This document shows positions 22,657 to 33,997 of a stretch of DNA of 58,135 nucleotides, in pieces. The notes beneath the pieces are model-generated. The model saw only the letters and a program-made list of their open reading frames with translations. It had not been told where the DNA came from and ran no database searches. A program made the translations under genes and the position numbers. How positions within the stretch are numbered: the first letter of the stretch is position 1; each line of letters begins with the position of its first letter. This stretch comes from Dichomitus squalens LYAD-421 SS1 (lineage: Eukaryota > Basidiomycota > Agaricomycetes > Polyporales > Polyporaceae): NCBI RefSeq assembly GCF_000275845.1, contig NW_006766951.1, positions 84,266 to 142,400 on the forward strand, given 5' to 3'.

Positions 22657-24927
22657 CTAGAAGTCCCCGAGGTCAATCTCCACGCTCTGCAGCAAGCTCG
22701 CCTCGAAGCTCATGTTCCCATTGCTCTTCGGTGCATTCCCCGTACCCGGAGGCGGGGCAGCAGGCGAGAGGGAGCGCGGAGTCGAGCCGCTAACGGCAGG
22801 CGTCCCTGGCGTGCCCGGTCTGTTGTTTGCGTAAGAAGATGAAGGACGTACCGATGAAACACCATACAGTAGGCAGAATTAGCCAAAGCGAGAGGACCAC
22901 GAACGATTCGTCAACAAGCCATTCACAAACGAGCACCACCCGAAGATGCACGGAGCCACAGATGGGAACAACACCGACCTCGAAGTACCCCCACCAAGCA
23001 TCTTCGCCTTCAGCCTTGCCGCCGCATCCAGCGCCGCCCCACTCGGGGCCCCGTTTGCGTTCGGAGTAGGGGTTGTGGCTCCACTTCCTGCCCTCGCGAG
23101 CTTCTCCCTCCTCCTGCGTTCCATCTCCGCGCGCTCCGCCTTGCGCACCTGCTCCTGGTTCAACCTTCGGTTGCGCTCGTTGAGCTTCGCGAGGATGTCC
23201 GACGAGCCCTCTTCCTCCCGACCCCTCACGGGGGCGTTCGCCTGAAGCTCGGCTAGCTTTGCGTCGATTTGGGCGACCTCGGCGAAGTCCTGACGGCGGA
23301 TCGCGAGCGTGCGCGCCTGCTGGAGGCGGGAGCGCTCCATGGTGAGGGAGGTGGAGGACTTGTTGACCGAGACGTTGATGTCGCGCTTGCGTTGGAGGAT
23401 TGCGGCGATGTCACTCTGCATTGGCGGTCGAGATGACGAAGTCAGAGACGGGGCATAGAGGTAAACGACGGGATGAACGTACCTCGGTCATTGGCTGATT
23501 GGCGAGCTTTTGGAGCTGCGCGGTCTTTTTCTCGAGCTGCCGCCTCATCGGCAGCTTGACCTTCTCTGTCTCGCATGTCTTCTGCAGACGCTCAAACTCT
23601 TTCTATATGCGGTCCACGCATGTTCAGCTAACCAAAGGACATGCGCACGTGGTGATGAGACGCACCTCCTCGAAGGGACCATTGGATATCTTGTCCATAG
23701 CAAACCGACGTGTCGACCCTCCGTGCTTTAGTTCAAGCTCCTGGTTCACAAGTTGGTCGTTCACCTTGTATGGCTTGACTGTCGCTTCCGGCAAGTCTGC
23801 ATCCGACCGAGTCCAATGCACACTGAACATTCATGTTCTCGAAGGTAGCCGCGCCAACCTACCGACAACTTCGCATATTCGATACACGGGTTGCTTGTTC
23901 TCCTCGCCTATAAGGTATCGCACCCAGGCACCTACAAAATGTCAGGGCTGCTACGTGCGCAAGGAACGTCAAGGAAGGCGCACCCTTTATGTATTCGCCA
24001 AACCAAGGCGCCATACAATACTTCGCTATTTGATTGCGTGTGACTCGGCACTTCTCTAGGTCCTCCAAAGTGATCGATAGCTCTTCTTCAGGTGCGACTT
24101 TACCGAACAGCTTGCGGTCCCGTTCTTCCTCCTCGTCGTACTTAGTAATCTGACCATCCTCCTCTTCCTCGTCGGACATGTCCATATCCATAGGTGAAGA
24201 TGAACGATCTCGTTTAGGTGAGTTTGTCCTCGTCTATTGCTGTCAGAAGAAGCGTCGCAGTCGCATGTAAGAGGGATAACTCGCACTCGTTTCTTCTCGT
24301 CCTTGGCTTTCCGTTTCGCCTTCAACTCGTCGAGCTTCCTGGTCTTCTCTTTGGTAGCTCCACGGATCGCGTGTTGTCCTTCGGGAACGTGAGAGAAAGG
24401 TAGACAGCAGAAAATGATGGGATATACGTTTTGCGGCCTTCGAGACAGCATCCTCCCCTCCTCCTGCCCCACTCCGAAGCTTGAGCATCTGATCAAGCTG
24501 CCGCTTGTCGGCAAAACGCTGCAATTCCTCTTGTCTTTGCGCGAGCACTTCTTCACGTTCAATCTCAGGCATGTCCATCAAGCTTCACAAGGTTCAGCGG
24601 GGGGCAACGAAAGTAGAGCATATCTCTACATACCGATTTCTGTCCTCTTCGTCGATGAACTTCCCTTCTAGTGGGTATGGGTTTGACTCCGTCTCTTCTT
24701 CGCTTTCAGGCTGTCCTGCTTCCGACTCAGTCTCATCGTTCGTGCTTTTATAGCCCGGAAAATCGAACAATCAGAGGGAGACCAAACGTGCGCGAGGGCA
24801 AAATGAGGGCTTACTCGGCTTTGCGTCGTTTGGGGGGCGGGTTCTGTTGGCTTCGCTTACGCTTCTTTTCCGTCGCGCCAGCAAGCTCAAGCAACTCATC
24901 GTCAATGTCGCCTTCTGAGTCAGACAT
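22657..24927 (-). CDS. RTF1: RNA polymerase II-associated Paf1-complex protein Rtf1 (Plus3 domain)
   Basis: Ten exons on the minus strand: 24927-24815, 24744-24634, 24582-24428, 24378-24287, 24233-23984, 23931-23863, 23796-23666, 23602-23483, 23415-22979 and 22819-22657, giving 546 aa, close to yeast Rtf1. The start MSDSEGDIDDELLELAGA is typical. Residues about 75-120 match the histone-modification domain (MPEIEREEVLAQRQEELQRF), which stimulates Rad6/Bre1 ubiquitylation of H2B. The Plus3 domain spans about 210-320 (CRVTRNQIAKYCMAPWFGEY, WVRYLIGEENKQPVYRICEV, GGSTRRFAMDKISNGPF); it binds the phosphorylated Spt5 tail and nucleic acid. A coiled coil follows. The C-terminus ends EASLLQSVEIDLGDF, the Paf1-complex attachment region. 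The last intron uses a weak GTCGGT donor, chosen because it alone keeps the frame. The gene is divergent from SOF1. Confidence 0.94.
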
Positions 24928-25297
24928 TATAGCAAACGGCCGTCAAGGAAAGGGGAGCAGAAGGGAGGAAAGGTGGATTATGGCTTGGTGTTGTGTTGGA
25001 AAGGAACGGAGGCGTCCTCGTTCTCGGTCCAGCACTGCCGTTCGGGAATTCCCGAGTTTAGCCTCTTCCAGGAATTTACCGTTGGCGCCTATGCTGTCTT
25101 TCCACGGACAAGTCTGCGACTCCTGCGCTCGTCCATCCGACTGTTGCTTGCCGGGTCCATCTGGCCCTTTCTGTGCTCTGCCGCTTCTATACAACATCAG
25201 ATATCAGTTATTTTTTAGTGAGATAGACTGTACGGCACCTAGGCGCCACTTTCTTGCTCACAATTCCTGATTTTCGGCGAGACTTGTTTTCTTCCCC
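24928..25297. promoter_or_regulatory. Divergent promoter region of RTF1 and SOF1
   Basis: 370 bp separate the two start codons (24927 minus, 25298 plus). Both are nuclear housekeeping genes (transcription elongation and rRNA processing), so a shared promoter could co-regulate them; this is inference. No clear TATA box or other named site is visible. Confidence 0.5.
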
Positions 25298-27172
25298 ATG
25301 GTTGTGAGTACCACGACCTTGGCCTTGCTCTATCTAAGTCTAAGTCAACCCAGAAAATCAATGTACTTCAACATGCGCCCTCCTCACACCTACCTGCACG
25401 ACCTGGAGATCCTACTCCTACCTCCCGGAACCTCGATCCACTCATGCACCCGTTTGCCCGCGCGAGGGAACGGACGAGGGCTCTTAATGCCGCAAAAATG
25501 GAGCGTATGTTTGCCAAGCCGTTCGTAGCGAGCTTGGAAGGACATGTGGATGCCGTGGAGACAATGGCGAGGAAACCGGACACCCTAGACATCGTGGCAA
25601 GCGGGAGCTGGGACGGAGGTGCGTCTCTTCCACGATTCTCTGCACCTTGGGACAATCTCGAACTCCTTGTCGCATATAGGCCTCATCCTGCACGATGTAT
25701 CAAGGAGAAAACGACTGTTCCAGGTTGACAATGCTCACAAAGGCAAAGTCTCCGGCGTGTGCTTCGGGCAGCAGGGACGACTCTTGAGTTGTGGAGTAGA
25801 CCGGAATATCAAACTTTGGGACACTGAAGCAAGTCTTGATGACGACGATTTCGGTGCCGGTCCCTCTCAGGTAAGCCAAGCAGTGCAGATGATAAGAGCC
25901 TAACGTAACACTGAGTCTGCAGAGGAAACCCGTCAGCATATTTCCTGGGAAATTTGCATTCAAGTACGTTCCTTCGCCTCAAACGACCGCGACTTACGCT
26001 AAGCCCGAAATAGCTCCATAGATCATCACCGGTATGATCCTTTTTTCGCAACAGCGTCCAACCTTGTCCAAGTATGGGACGAGACGAAGTAAGGAGACGA
26101 TCCTTTGCCCGATTCAGGATGCTCGTTGACTTCGGAGCCCAGGAGCGCCGCAATATCCAACCTAACACTTCCTACCTCGACGGAAACTGTCACAGCAATC
26201 CGTTTTAATCTAGCAGAGGCGTCGGTACTAGCTAGTATAGGCTCTGACCGCAGCTTCACCCTCTACGACATAAGAACGGGGAAAGCTGAACGGCGGATCA
26301 TCATGCAAGTACGTCCCATTCTCGTATCTTCATACAGCGGCCCCAAACAAAACCCTAATTTCCACCGATCACCTTCACCAGATGCGCAGTAATGCGTTGT
26401 CATGGTCCCCGACTTTCCCGACCTGTGTCCTTCTCGCGTCGGAGGATCACAATCTCTACACATTTGACATCCGCTCTTTGAACACCCCTACACAGATTTA
26501 TAAAGCGCACGTTGCCGCAGTCATGTCCTGCGACTGGAGCCCAACTGGTCTAGAGTTCGTCAGTGGTGGTTGGGATCGGACAGTCCGGATATGGAAGGAA
26601 GGACGCGGCTCTGCGCCCGAGATCTACCACACAAAACGCATGCAGCGGTACGCTTCTTCCATTTAGTCTTCACGCAGCAACTCGCTTATACATGGGCTTC
26701 GACGTTCATAGCGTCATGTCAACACTATATACAGGGGACTCGCGGTTCGTCCTATCGGGCTCGGACGACGGCAACGTCCGCGTCTGGAAAGCGCACGCGT
26801 CCGACAAGCTCGGCATCATCACAGCGCGCGAGCGGGCTGCGATCGAGTACCGCGAGAGTCTCAAGTCGCGCTGGAAGGCCGACTCGGAGGTCAGCAAGAT
26901 CTCCCGGTACGTCCCCTTCTTACCCTTCCCCCGGAACTCACCCCTCTCACTCTCCGCTCTTCTCTGGCTTCTCTGATCTCGCAATGTTTCGCTGACCGCT
27001 CCCGTGCAGCACGCGGCACCTGCCGAAGCCGGTGCACAAGGCGTCTCAGCTCAAGCGGACGATGCTCGAGGCACAACGCGTCAAGGAGGAGCGGCGCCGG
27101 AAGCACACACGCGCGGGCGAGCACAAGCCGAAGGCGGAGCGGAAGAAGGTTGTCATCACGGAGCACTCGTAG
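25298..27172 (+). CDS. SOF1: U3 small nucleolar RNP protein Sof1 / DCAF13 (WD40)
   Basis: Nine exons: 25298-25303, 25354-25618, 25680-25870, 25923-25963, 26014-26088, 26143-26308, 26382-26647, 26712-26906 and 27010-27172, giving 455 aa (human DCAF13 is 445). The first exon is just ATG GTT, giving the conserved MVKI start after splicing. Family features: NLDPLMHPFARARERTRALN near the N-terminus, WD repeats with VASGSWDG, LLSCGVDRNIKLWD, SNLVQVWDETK, VLASIGSDRSFTLYDIR, EDHNLYTFDIR, FVSGGWDRTVRIW and LSGSDDGNVRVWKA. The Sof1-like basic tail ends KHTRAGEHKPKAERKKVVIT. It acts in the nucleolar SSU processome in 18S rRNA maturation. The acceptor of exon 6 is the second AG (26141-26142), because the earlier one leads to a stop. 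Confidence 0.94.
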
Positions 27173-29220
27173 CGTTGCATTGCCTGTTTCTGCTTGTCGT
27201 GTTTTGTCGATATCGCTTGCTACGTGCGTCTTGTCCGGTGCGCCTGTCAGAGTCATTGCAATCTATTCAGTTCGGTGAGGCTACGACACATACAGATACT
27301 CCTTCTCTTGCACTCCGCTGATTAATCGCTAACTGGCGAATTTCAGGGGAATCTGTTTATTCTTACGCCTTACCGCCGGTCGCTAGCTGCTGCGAATCTA
27401 TCAACGCTGAGGTTCTGTTGTACGTCTCTACTCCTGCGGTCCGCAGGTCGCAGCTCCTCACGATGGATCGTTGTCTCCAATCTCCTGGTTACACCTCACC
27501 ACTTGACCATTTGCCTTGCGCGCGCTTCCTACTTCCTCATCATCTTCGCAACATGAGATTATATGTAACTGGACGCATGTTCGTGGCATCTGAGTCAGCT
27601 GCAGAGCGAACGCTGCCCTGTTGTGCAAGGGGGGCTGGTGATTATCTGGATGACCTCGCAGCATTCCAGAGACGAGTCATCTATCGCGTCACATCATCAA
27701 GTCCAGGTCCAGCCAGGGCTTCGACGATGAATAACATCGGAGCTTAGCAGAAGGTTCACTCATCTTGGCTTGTCGCACGTCGCTGGGTGCACGAGGCTCT
27801 CTTGGTTTGTCTGGGCTCGGCTCCTTCTCCGGAGTCGACTTGAAGTGGTGAAAGCAGGGCAGGAGGCAAGTCAATGTAGCGGGCCGAACGCAGCGCTAAC
27901 GCTTCTTTGAATTGTCATATGGGTTGCTGCCTTGACATGCTCGTCGCTTGCCATAGGCGACAAGCAGATGAAAGGTACTCGGGCGCGATGCGCACCCCAT
28001 CACGCACAGCTGACATCGCTGTTTGTGCTAGGCCTAGCGATGTGCGTCACGACTCGAAGTGGATGCGTAAACGCAATCGTACAAGTAAAGCGAGAAAGGC
28101 ACGAGCATCTTCTACGGTGTGTACAATCATTGAGACTCTCAGTCTATGCGCCTGACTGTAGGATGTTTCGCAATAAACTTCGTACCAGGACGTCGAGCCC
28201 ATACCCGTCAAACAGACCTCCGTTCGCCGCGCATGCCACAGAGTACTTGCTCACATGCAGGGCCTGCCGCTCACCACGGGAATTCTCAGCTGTCCCGTGC
28301 ATGCCTCGTCAGCGACTATGCCGCGATGGGGACCTGTGGAAGCGTCGCATACGGTTTGAATTCTAACTGCGTTCTGACAGTAGGCCATGCGAATCCGTCG
28401 CCGATGGTGCACACTCCAAGTGCGCCCCGCAACCGGGTAAGTTGTGTAAGGACCGGTGGTTTCATGGCGCTCAAGGAAAACAGAAGCCGCTTGTCACACA
28501 GTCGCGGCGCACTGTGTTGATGCCGAGGGGGCCCAGCCCGTCACGAGGTGCGCAGCAACCCGATGGACACGACGCCTCTCTTGGCTGGCGGAACCCCACG
28601 GTCTGCGAAGGCTGCTGTGGTGCTCGAGCGCCGTCAGAGCCAACATTTGTATTGTCACTGTCGCTCATTCTTGCTGGGTTCGGCACCGTCGGCACGTAAG
28701 AGACGACAGGTGTGAGGCGAGCGTAGTCATTGACGCTTGCCCCTGATCTGCAATGAAGAATAGATTTTCATGGATTGCGATGCTGGTGGTTTACGTATAC
28801 AATCGGGATGTGACGCGACATTCGGCGTAAGGTTCCAGTTAAAAGAAGGATGGCCGATTGCGGACGTGAGATACAAGATAGTACAGCGCACAACAGCCGG
28901 AGGATGTGTGGATGTCCGGGGCACGAGTACAAGGATGTGGGACAGGACGTATCGTACAACAGAGGGGGGCAAATACAGATACAGCCGACGTTCTACAGAG
29001 AGCCTTGATACGTGTGGAAGAAGAGCACAGCCCCGCAGTACTCAAGGGATTGGAACTTTGCAAACTACGGAATTTGACTATGTTGCGCGACGGAGCCGTG
29101 TCGACCAGCTGTGAAATCTTATGAGAATGGAAACATACGAAGACATTTGCCGACGACGACGGTGCAGTATAGAAGACACTCACGATAGCGATCTCACGGC
29201 ACCACACGCTACGCGTCGTA
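27173..29220. other. Intergenic after SOF1
   Basis: About 2 kb without a supported gene. Plus frames at 28146-28520 and 28442-28699 contain a Cys-bearing stretch and end in a hydrophobic segment (TFVLSLSLILAGFGTV) that looks like a GPI signal or membrane span. No start, splice pattern or family could be fixed. It may be a remnant of a secreted or anchored protein gene. Confidence 0.4.
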
Positions 29221-29957
29221 TCATGATGATAGTCGATCCTGAGCACTACCACGGGAGTTGTTCGAGCTCGGGCCTACAATGGATGCTACGGTTGTGGGGT
29301 CGATGACGAACAAAGCGACGCCTGCAACGAGAGCGAGGGCCATCGGGGTCGCAGATTTCACCAAAGCAGTCTACATCATGCGATAAGCAATCAGCACTTC
29401 CCAGTGACCTTCTCAGGCCAAGAGCCTGAGGATCGACTCACCGAGTACCCATTGCCTCGAGCGCCACGTCGGACATACGGGCGCAGTCGCGAAGGGCCGT
29501 CAAAGATGATCGGGGAAGGAAGAGGCGCCGCCAAAGTCTCAACACCGGATGGAGCGACCCTGGATGTCACAGGCGCCTTCGCCCTGACGCCAAAGGCACG
29601 GAAAGAGACGAAAGGACGGTGTCGTGGGCGAGCAGGTCCGTCCAAGAGGATCGGGGGAGGGAGAGGTTTCACAACATGTCCCTGGGCCGACGCCTGCATG
29701 GTGAATGGTCGTGCGCTGTGGGTCGCGGCGGACGCTGCGGCGTTAGCGACGAGGAGCCTGCTTGACTCTCCAAGCCGACTAGGGGCGTCGAAAATGTCGA
29801 AGATGTTCATGCCAATCGATCGGGACTGCGATCCGTCAATGGGAGACGCCGCGGCGGAGACCATTGGACGGGAGGAGGTTGAGTTCGTTGCAGAGGGGAA
29901 GGTGCGCAGAGCAGAGGAGCGGATGGTAGACATGACTGAGCGCAATGGTTGAATCAT
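29221..29957 (-). CDS. Small membrane protein with three spaced [IL][FL]D[AG]P[SA]R motifs
   Basis: Two exons on the minus strand, 29957-29442 and 29370-29221 (71-nt phase-0 intron, GTGAGT donor, GATGTAG acceptor), giving 221 aa. The N-terminus is rich in Arg, Ser and Ala and nearly free of acidic residues (MIQPLRSVMSTIRSSALRTF), which fits a mitochondrial presequence. Three short motifs recur at a spacing of about 47-48 residues: IFDAPSR (55-61), ILLDGPAR (103-110) and IIFDGPSR (150-157). The last two are preceded by Pro-rich PLPxP. Exon 2 supplies one membrane span (PMALALVAGVALFVI), so the protein is tail-anchored or single-pass. I recognise no family. The exact phase match and a membrane span appearing only after splicing support the model. 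Confidence 0.62.
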
Positions 29958-31470
29958 CGTGCGAACGCGTGAGGAGTCCTGGTGTTGAACCAGGATTTGA
30001 ATGTAGACGGTGAAGGGGAGGGGGCGGGCTGGGCTGACAAAAGGGACTGCATTGTGCGGTCAGCCAATATATGTACTAAGTGCATGCACCACCATTTTCG
30101 GCGGAATGCATAAAGTCTCAGGCTTGTAGGACAGGTCACATCTGTTCAAGTAACGCTCCTGGCTGCCGGAGCTGAAGCGGCGCTACGACTGCAGAGTGAT
30201 GATGGGAGGGAAGAGCGTCCAAACAGGCCATCTCCCAGCCAAGATGGTCTAGGCGCGGTCGCGTTTGTGATGCTGCGTCGAAACGCGAAGAGATGGCTCT
30301 TACGGCCCTCGTCGAGAGCGCCATCGTGTTATTCGGTGAGCTGCTTGCAGCCTAATCCGCTGCAGTGACATTAGCACCACCGGGGTCTTCAGTCGTCCGC
30401 CGCTCACCGCTCGCCTGGCTATAGCCGCTCAAACGCCACCAAGCTCGATGCACCGGCGCATCCCACCTCGAGAAGCATCTGGCCACCAGCACCAGCATGA
30501 GCAATACGCGCTGACTCACTGTGATACGTAGAGGGCGGCTAGCCAAGGATACGGACTATTCGTTGCCAATTGCGTAACAAAATTTCCAAATGAGTGCTTC
30601 CAGATGTTCGTGGTGTGGTTCGCAGAGCAGCGGGCCGAAGAACGCTGTTCGGCTGTTCGCACTCCATGTACGCTGGTACAACACCGGGCTCAACTCTGAA
30701 CGCTGGGCACGATGAATCCCAGAGCCGTGACCAGACCACAGTACGCTCGTCCATCAGATTAAGACCTGGCAGATCGCGGATCCTGTATGAGCGTGGCCCA
30801 GGGCATAGAAAGACGCACGTTGCTTACCGTACGCGATGGCGATGTTTTGCCAATCCTCTTGGTCTCCTTCCGAACTTTCTGGATGCTGGGCACGGGGACT
30901 ATACGACCAAGACCTCGTGGGAGTGAAGGTCGTGATATCGAAACAAGCGAGCATTCCGCAGGTCGCGGAGTTTGGCCACACTCGGCGGTAACGATGGAGT
31001 CAGAAAATAGATACGCGCCTCAATACCGTAAGGCACGACATGTCAGGGTCGTCGATACAGAACGGTAGCCTCGATGGCGTCGCCTGATTTTAGGCATCGT
31101 CGATCTAGATCTTTGTGGGGTTCATTTTCCGTCCCCTGTCAACCTCCCTCTGCAAACTTTGAGGGAAGAAGGATGCATGCGGACGTATGCGGATATTCAG
31201 GAAGCTTACCTGAACGCGCATCATACCTGCCAACAGGATCATCACGCAGCATGGGCTTCAAGTTCTACGACCCATGACGGGGCCCCTGTGTCAAGAGAAG
31301 GCGTCAGACGGTTCGGATGCCAAACGTCCGAGCGGCGAAGCGGCACATGCAGGCTTTGTAAACGAGCGTTCCGTCGAATTGGGGACAACCGGACATTCAC
31401 CTGTGAGGCCGGATCACGTCGACGTCCCGCCTTCTCAGCGAGTCAGTGACTGTAGAACGCCAGCAGGTTA

Positions 31471-31541
31471 GGTCAAGTGACAAGGCTTAAGCGATTGAAC
31501 CACATGAAAAGTATATTAGGCGTACCGCAGATGCCACGGTG
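31471..31541. repeat. Degenerate direct repeat, left copy
   Basis: About 70 bp matching 32029-32097. It shares the cores AAGCGATTGAACCA and GGCGTACCGCAG, with scattered substitutions and a 2-nt indel. In this copy the would-be donor dinucleotide reads TT. Confidence 0.6.
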
Positions 31542-32028
31542 TCAGTATCCGTTTCAAAGTACCAGACAAGAACTGCTGGGAATGCGGTGAAAAGATGCCA
31601 GGTGTAAGCACGCGGATCGTACTGGTAGCGGGTTGGCGTTAAGCATTGCAAAGACGTTTTGAGGGCGATGACGTGACAAGACATTCACCTAAGAATGGCA
31701 TGAGGTGCGAATCCAAAAGATCTGGACCCCAGCACGAGCGACCGCCGAGAATACAACCATATCCGCTGACTCCGTAGGATGTCGCAGCAGACAAAGCAGA
31801 TACCAGGTTCGCGTTGCGTGGTTTGCTGGTGATACAGTCTGGCCTCCGCCAAACGTCCTAGGCTCAGACCTGCTGCGTTTGTATGGGAGAAGCTGGTAGC
31901 ATGAATACTCACTAGAGCGTACGGATATTCGAGCGGGATTCTGACGATATTCTGAAGAATTAGGGGCACCTGTGCCAGAGGAGGTCCCAAGGTCCGAAGT
32001 CCATTGACTACGGAGCGTAAACTGCTCC

Positions 32029-32097
32029 CGTCAAGTGTCAGGTAAGCGATTGAACCATATGAAGAGGGTGTTGGGCGTACCGCAGGTGCCATGCAGT
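32029..32097. repeat. Degenerate direct repeat, right copy
   Basis: Partner of 31471-31541, 558 bp away. On the plus strand this copy reads as a possible small intron: GTAAGC donor at 32042 and CCGCAG acceptor at 32085. This suggests both copies descend from a duplicated, now decayed, spliced gene. No protein family can be named. Confidence 0.55.
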
Positions 32098-33919
32098 GAA
32101 TTGTATACGCGAGATGCCCGGACACGGCTGTCATGACTGTGCTGAACGGTTACCGCAGCGTTTCCACGTCGTCAACCGATCGAGCGGAAGCGCGCAGGCC
32201 ACTGTGGGTTTGCTATGACCTACGCTCCCTGCTCTTGAGGCCCGAACGGCAATAGCCGCCAAAACTCGGAGCGAGCTGTAGAGAACGTGATCAATGGCGT
32301 GCTGCTTGTCAGCAACAGATCATTAAGGCTCATGAGATGCCGTATAAAGCTGCGACGTTTATACAAATGCTGGTCATTGCACACTTGGAGGGTACAGATT
32401 CACCCTTGAAATAGTAGGACCGACGACCTTCCCCGGCCACGAGGACCGACATGGCCACTTGCCAGTAGAATGACGAACCGTTCCGCTCGAAGCCAATGGC
32501 AACTGATCTGCGGTCAATGATTGAAGACGTAGATTATTGCCATTGGCGCCATTCGGATGCAGCGATGATGGGGACGGAGACGTAGGATTTCGCGCATGTA
32601 TTGAGAGGCATGAATACAGCGTTCGAGCGCCAGATCCGAATTCGTCTTTGGACATGGTTGTAACGATGGTGCAATCGTTCTGATTCGCGCCACGGCGCTG
32701 AGCAATGAACCATACAAACGCCTGAACATTAGACCGGGCATGAGTCTAGACGGCTCTACAATATCAGGGCGGGACACACGGGACGAACCTAGACATAGGA
32801 ACAGTACCTGAGAGTGATGGCAGTCCGATGAAGGCGCCTTGAAGGTGCACCGCTCGTGACGAAGCGTAACCTTTCTACAGATGGAGCAGAGCCACAGAGT
32901 TCTCGCACCTTCGTAACTCACTGACTGCCCTGAGGCGCATCGCACATCGTTTCTAATGACTTCACCGGGTGTCCACGCGCAGCCCGATTGCAGGTCGTGG
33001 CACTGCTTATGAGATCCTGCAGGTTTTCATTGCCGGAAGGTTACGAGCATCGGCGGTCATGTTGGGCGGCCGGGGTGTCATGTGAGCTCTTGAACGGCTC
33101 CACTACCGCCAATTGTAAACAAGTGTGAACCTGTCAAAGATGATCTCAGCTTGAACAGCATGTAACAACGAGGGCTAGATATGACCGGTGCACACTGAAG
33201 TAGAGCTGAACAACGTCGTGAATATTGTCCTCGCAGCGGGTTGATGACACGTCGCTGATCGGACGGGCAAACCGATCGCCTCTCCTGGTGCCAGGGGACC
33301 AATGCTATCTCACGAGGACTTCTGAGACCCAAGGTTATATGGGCGCTATGCTGGTCGGTCTCTCCCTATTTCCCCTTCGTCTCCAGCATCTCGTCTTGAT
33401 AATGAACACTCATATCCACTTCAGAATCCATTTGATGCAGCTTTTTGTGCTTGTTGTGGCTGAGGTGCTCCGCGCAGCACCGTGAAGGTTCTCCTCGGAT
33501 GTTGTTCCTATCGACCGACATCTCCCCAGGCTCTAGTGAACTTTGAAGGTCGCCTTCGCAGGTCTTGAATCCCATCGCGGATCTATTCGTGGCCGATGGA
33601 AAGGCATGGCCTTCGACGACGCGTGCCATTGCCTTCGTTTGGCAAAGCATGGGACCTTAGGGTACTTTTCCACGGACACGAGGCTTCATCAAATTGCCTC
33701 GTTCTGCTCCGGAGCTGCTTCCGTGCCCCAATTCTAGCCTCGAACATCGGGTTCACACCCAGTCCTCATTGTATGCGCGTGTCCAGCATTGCATGCGTGC
33801 AAGATTGCGAAAAACATGGCCTGGGCAGACGGTAGGACCTCAAATATGTGAGCTATCGCGGCCGATGGGAGGGCGATTCGTTCCACCATCTTGCGATACA
33901 CCGCAAACTTCTCAAATCT

Positions 33920-33988
33920 ACCTCCCCTTCCCTCTTTTTCCTTCCCTCTAGCCTCCTCCCCTCCCTTCGTTCTTATCTTTCTTCGCAG
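33920..33988 (+). promoter_or_regulatory. Pyrimidine tract upstream of DUF7587-type gene
   Basis: A nearly uninterrupted C/T run ends in CTTCGCAG just before the start codon at 33998. CT-rich tracts next to the start are common in strongly expressed fungal genes. The terminal CGCAG could also be the acceptor of a leader intron. Confidence 0.45.
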
Positions 33989-33997
33989 ACTTTCACG

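Larger units (their letters stand above)
29958..33997. other. Four-kilobase gene-poor region
   Basis: No intact gene found on either strand. Open frames at 30594-30926, 30787-31068, 31685-32134 (minus) and 32514-32945 (minus) have no recognisable domain and contain no coherent exon series. GC content looks lower than in the coding blocks. A decayed direct repeat is present (31471-31541 and 32029-32097, listed separately). The last ~80 bp are a pyrimidine tract upstream of the DUF7587-type gene. Confidence 0.45.
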
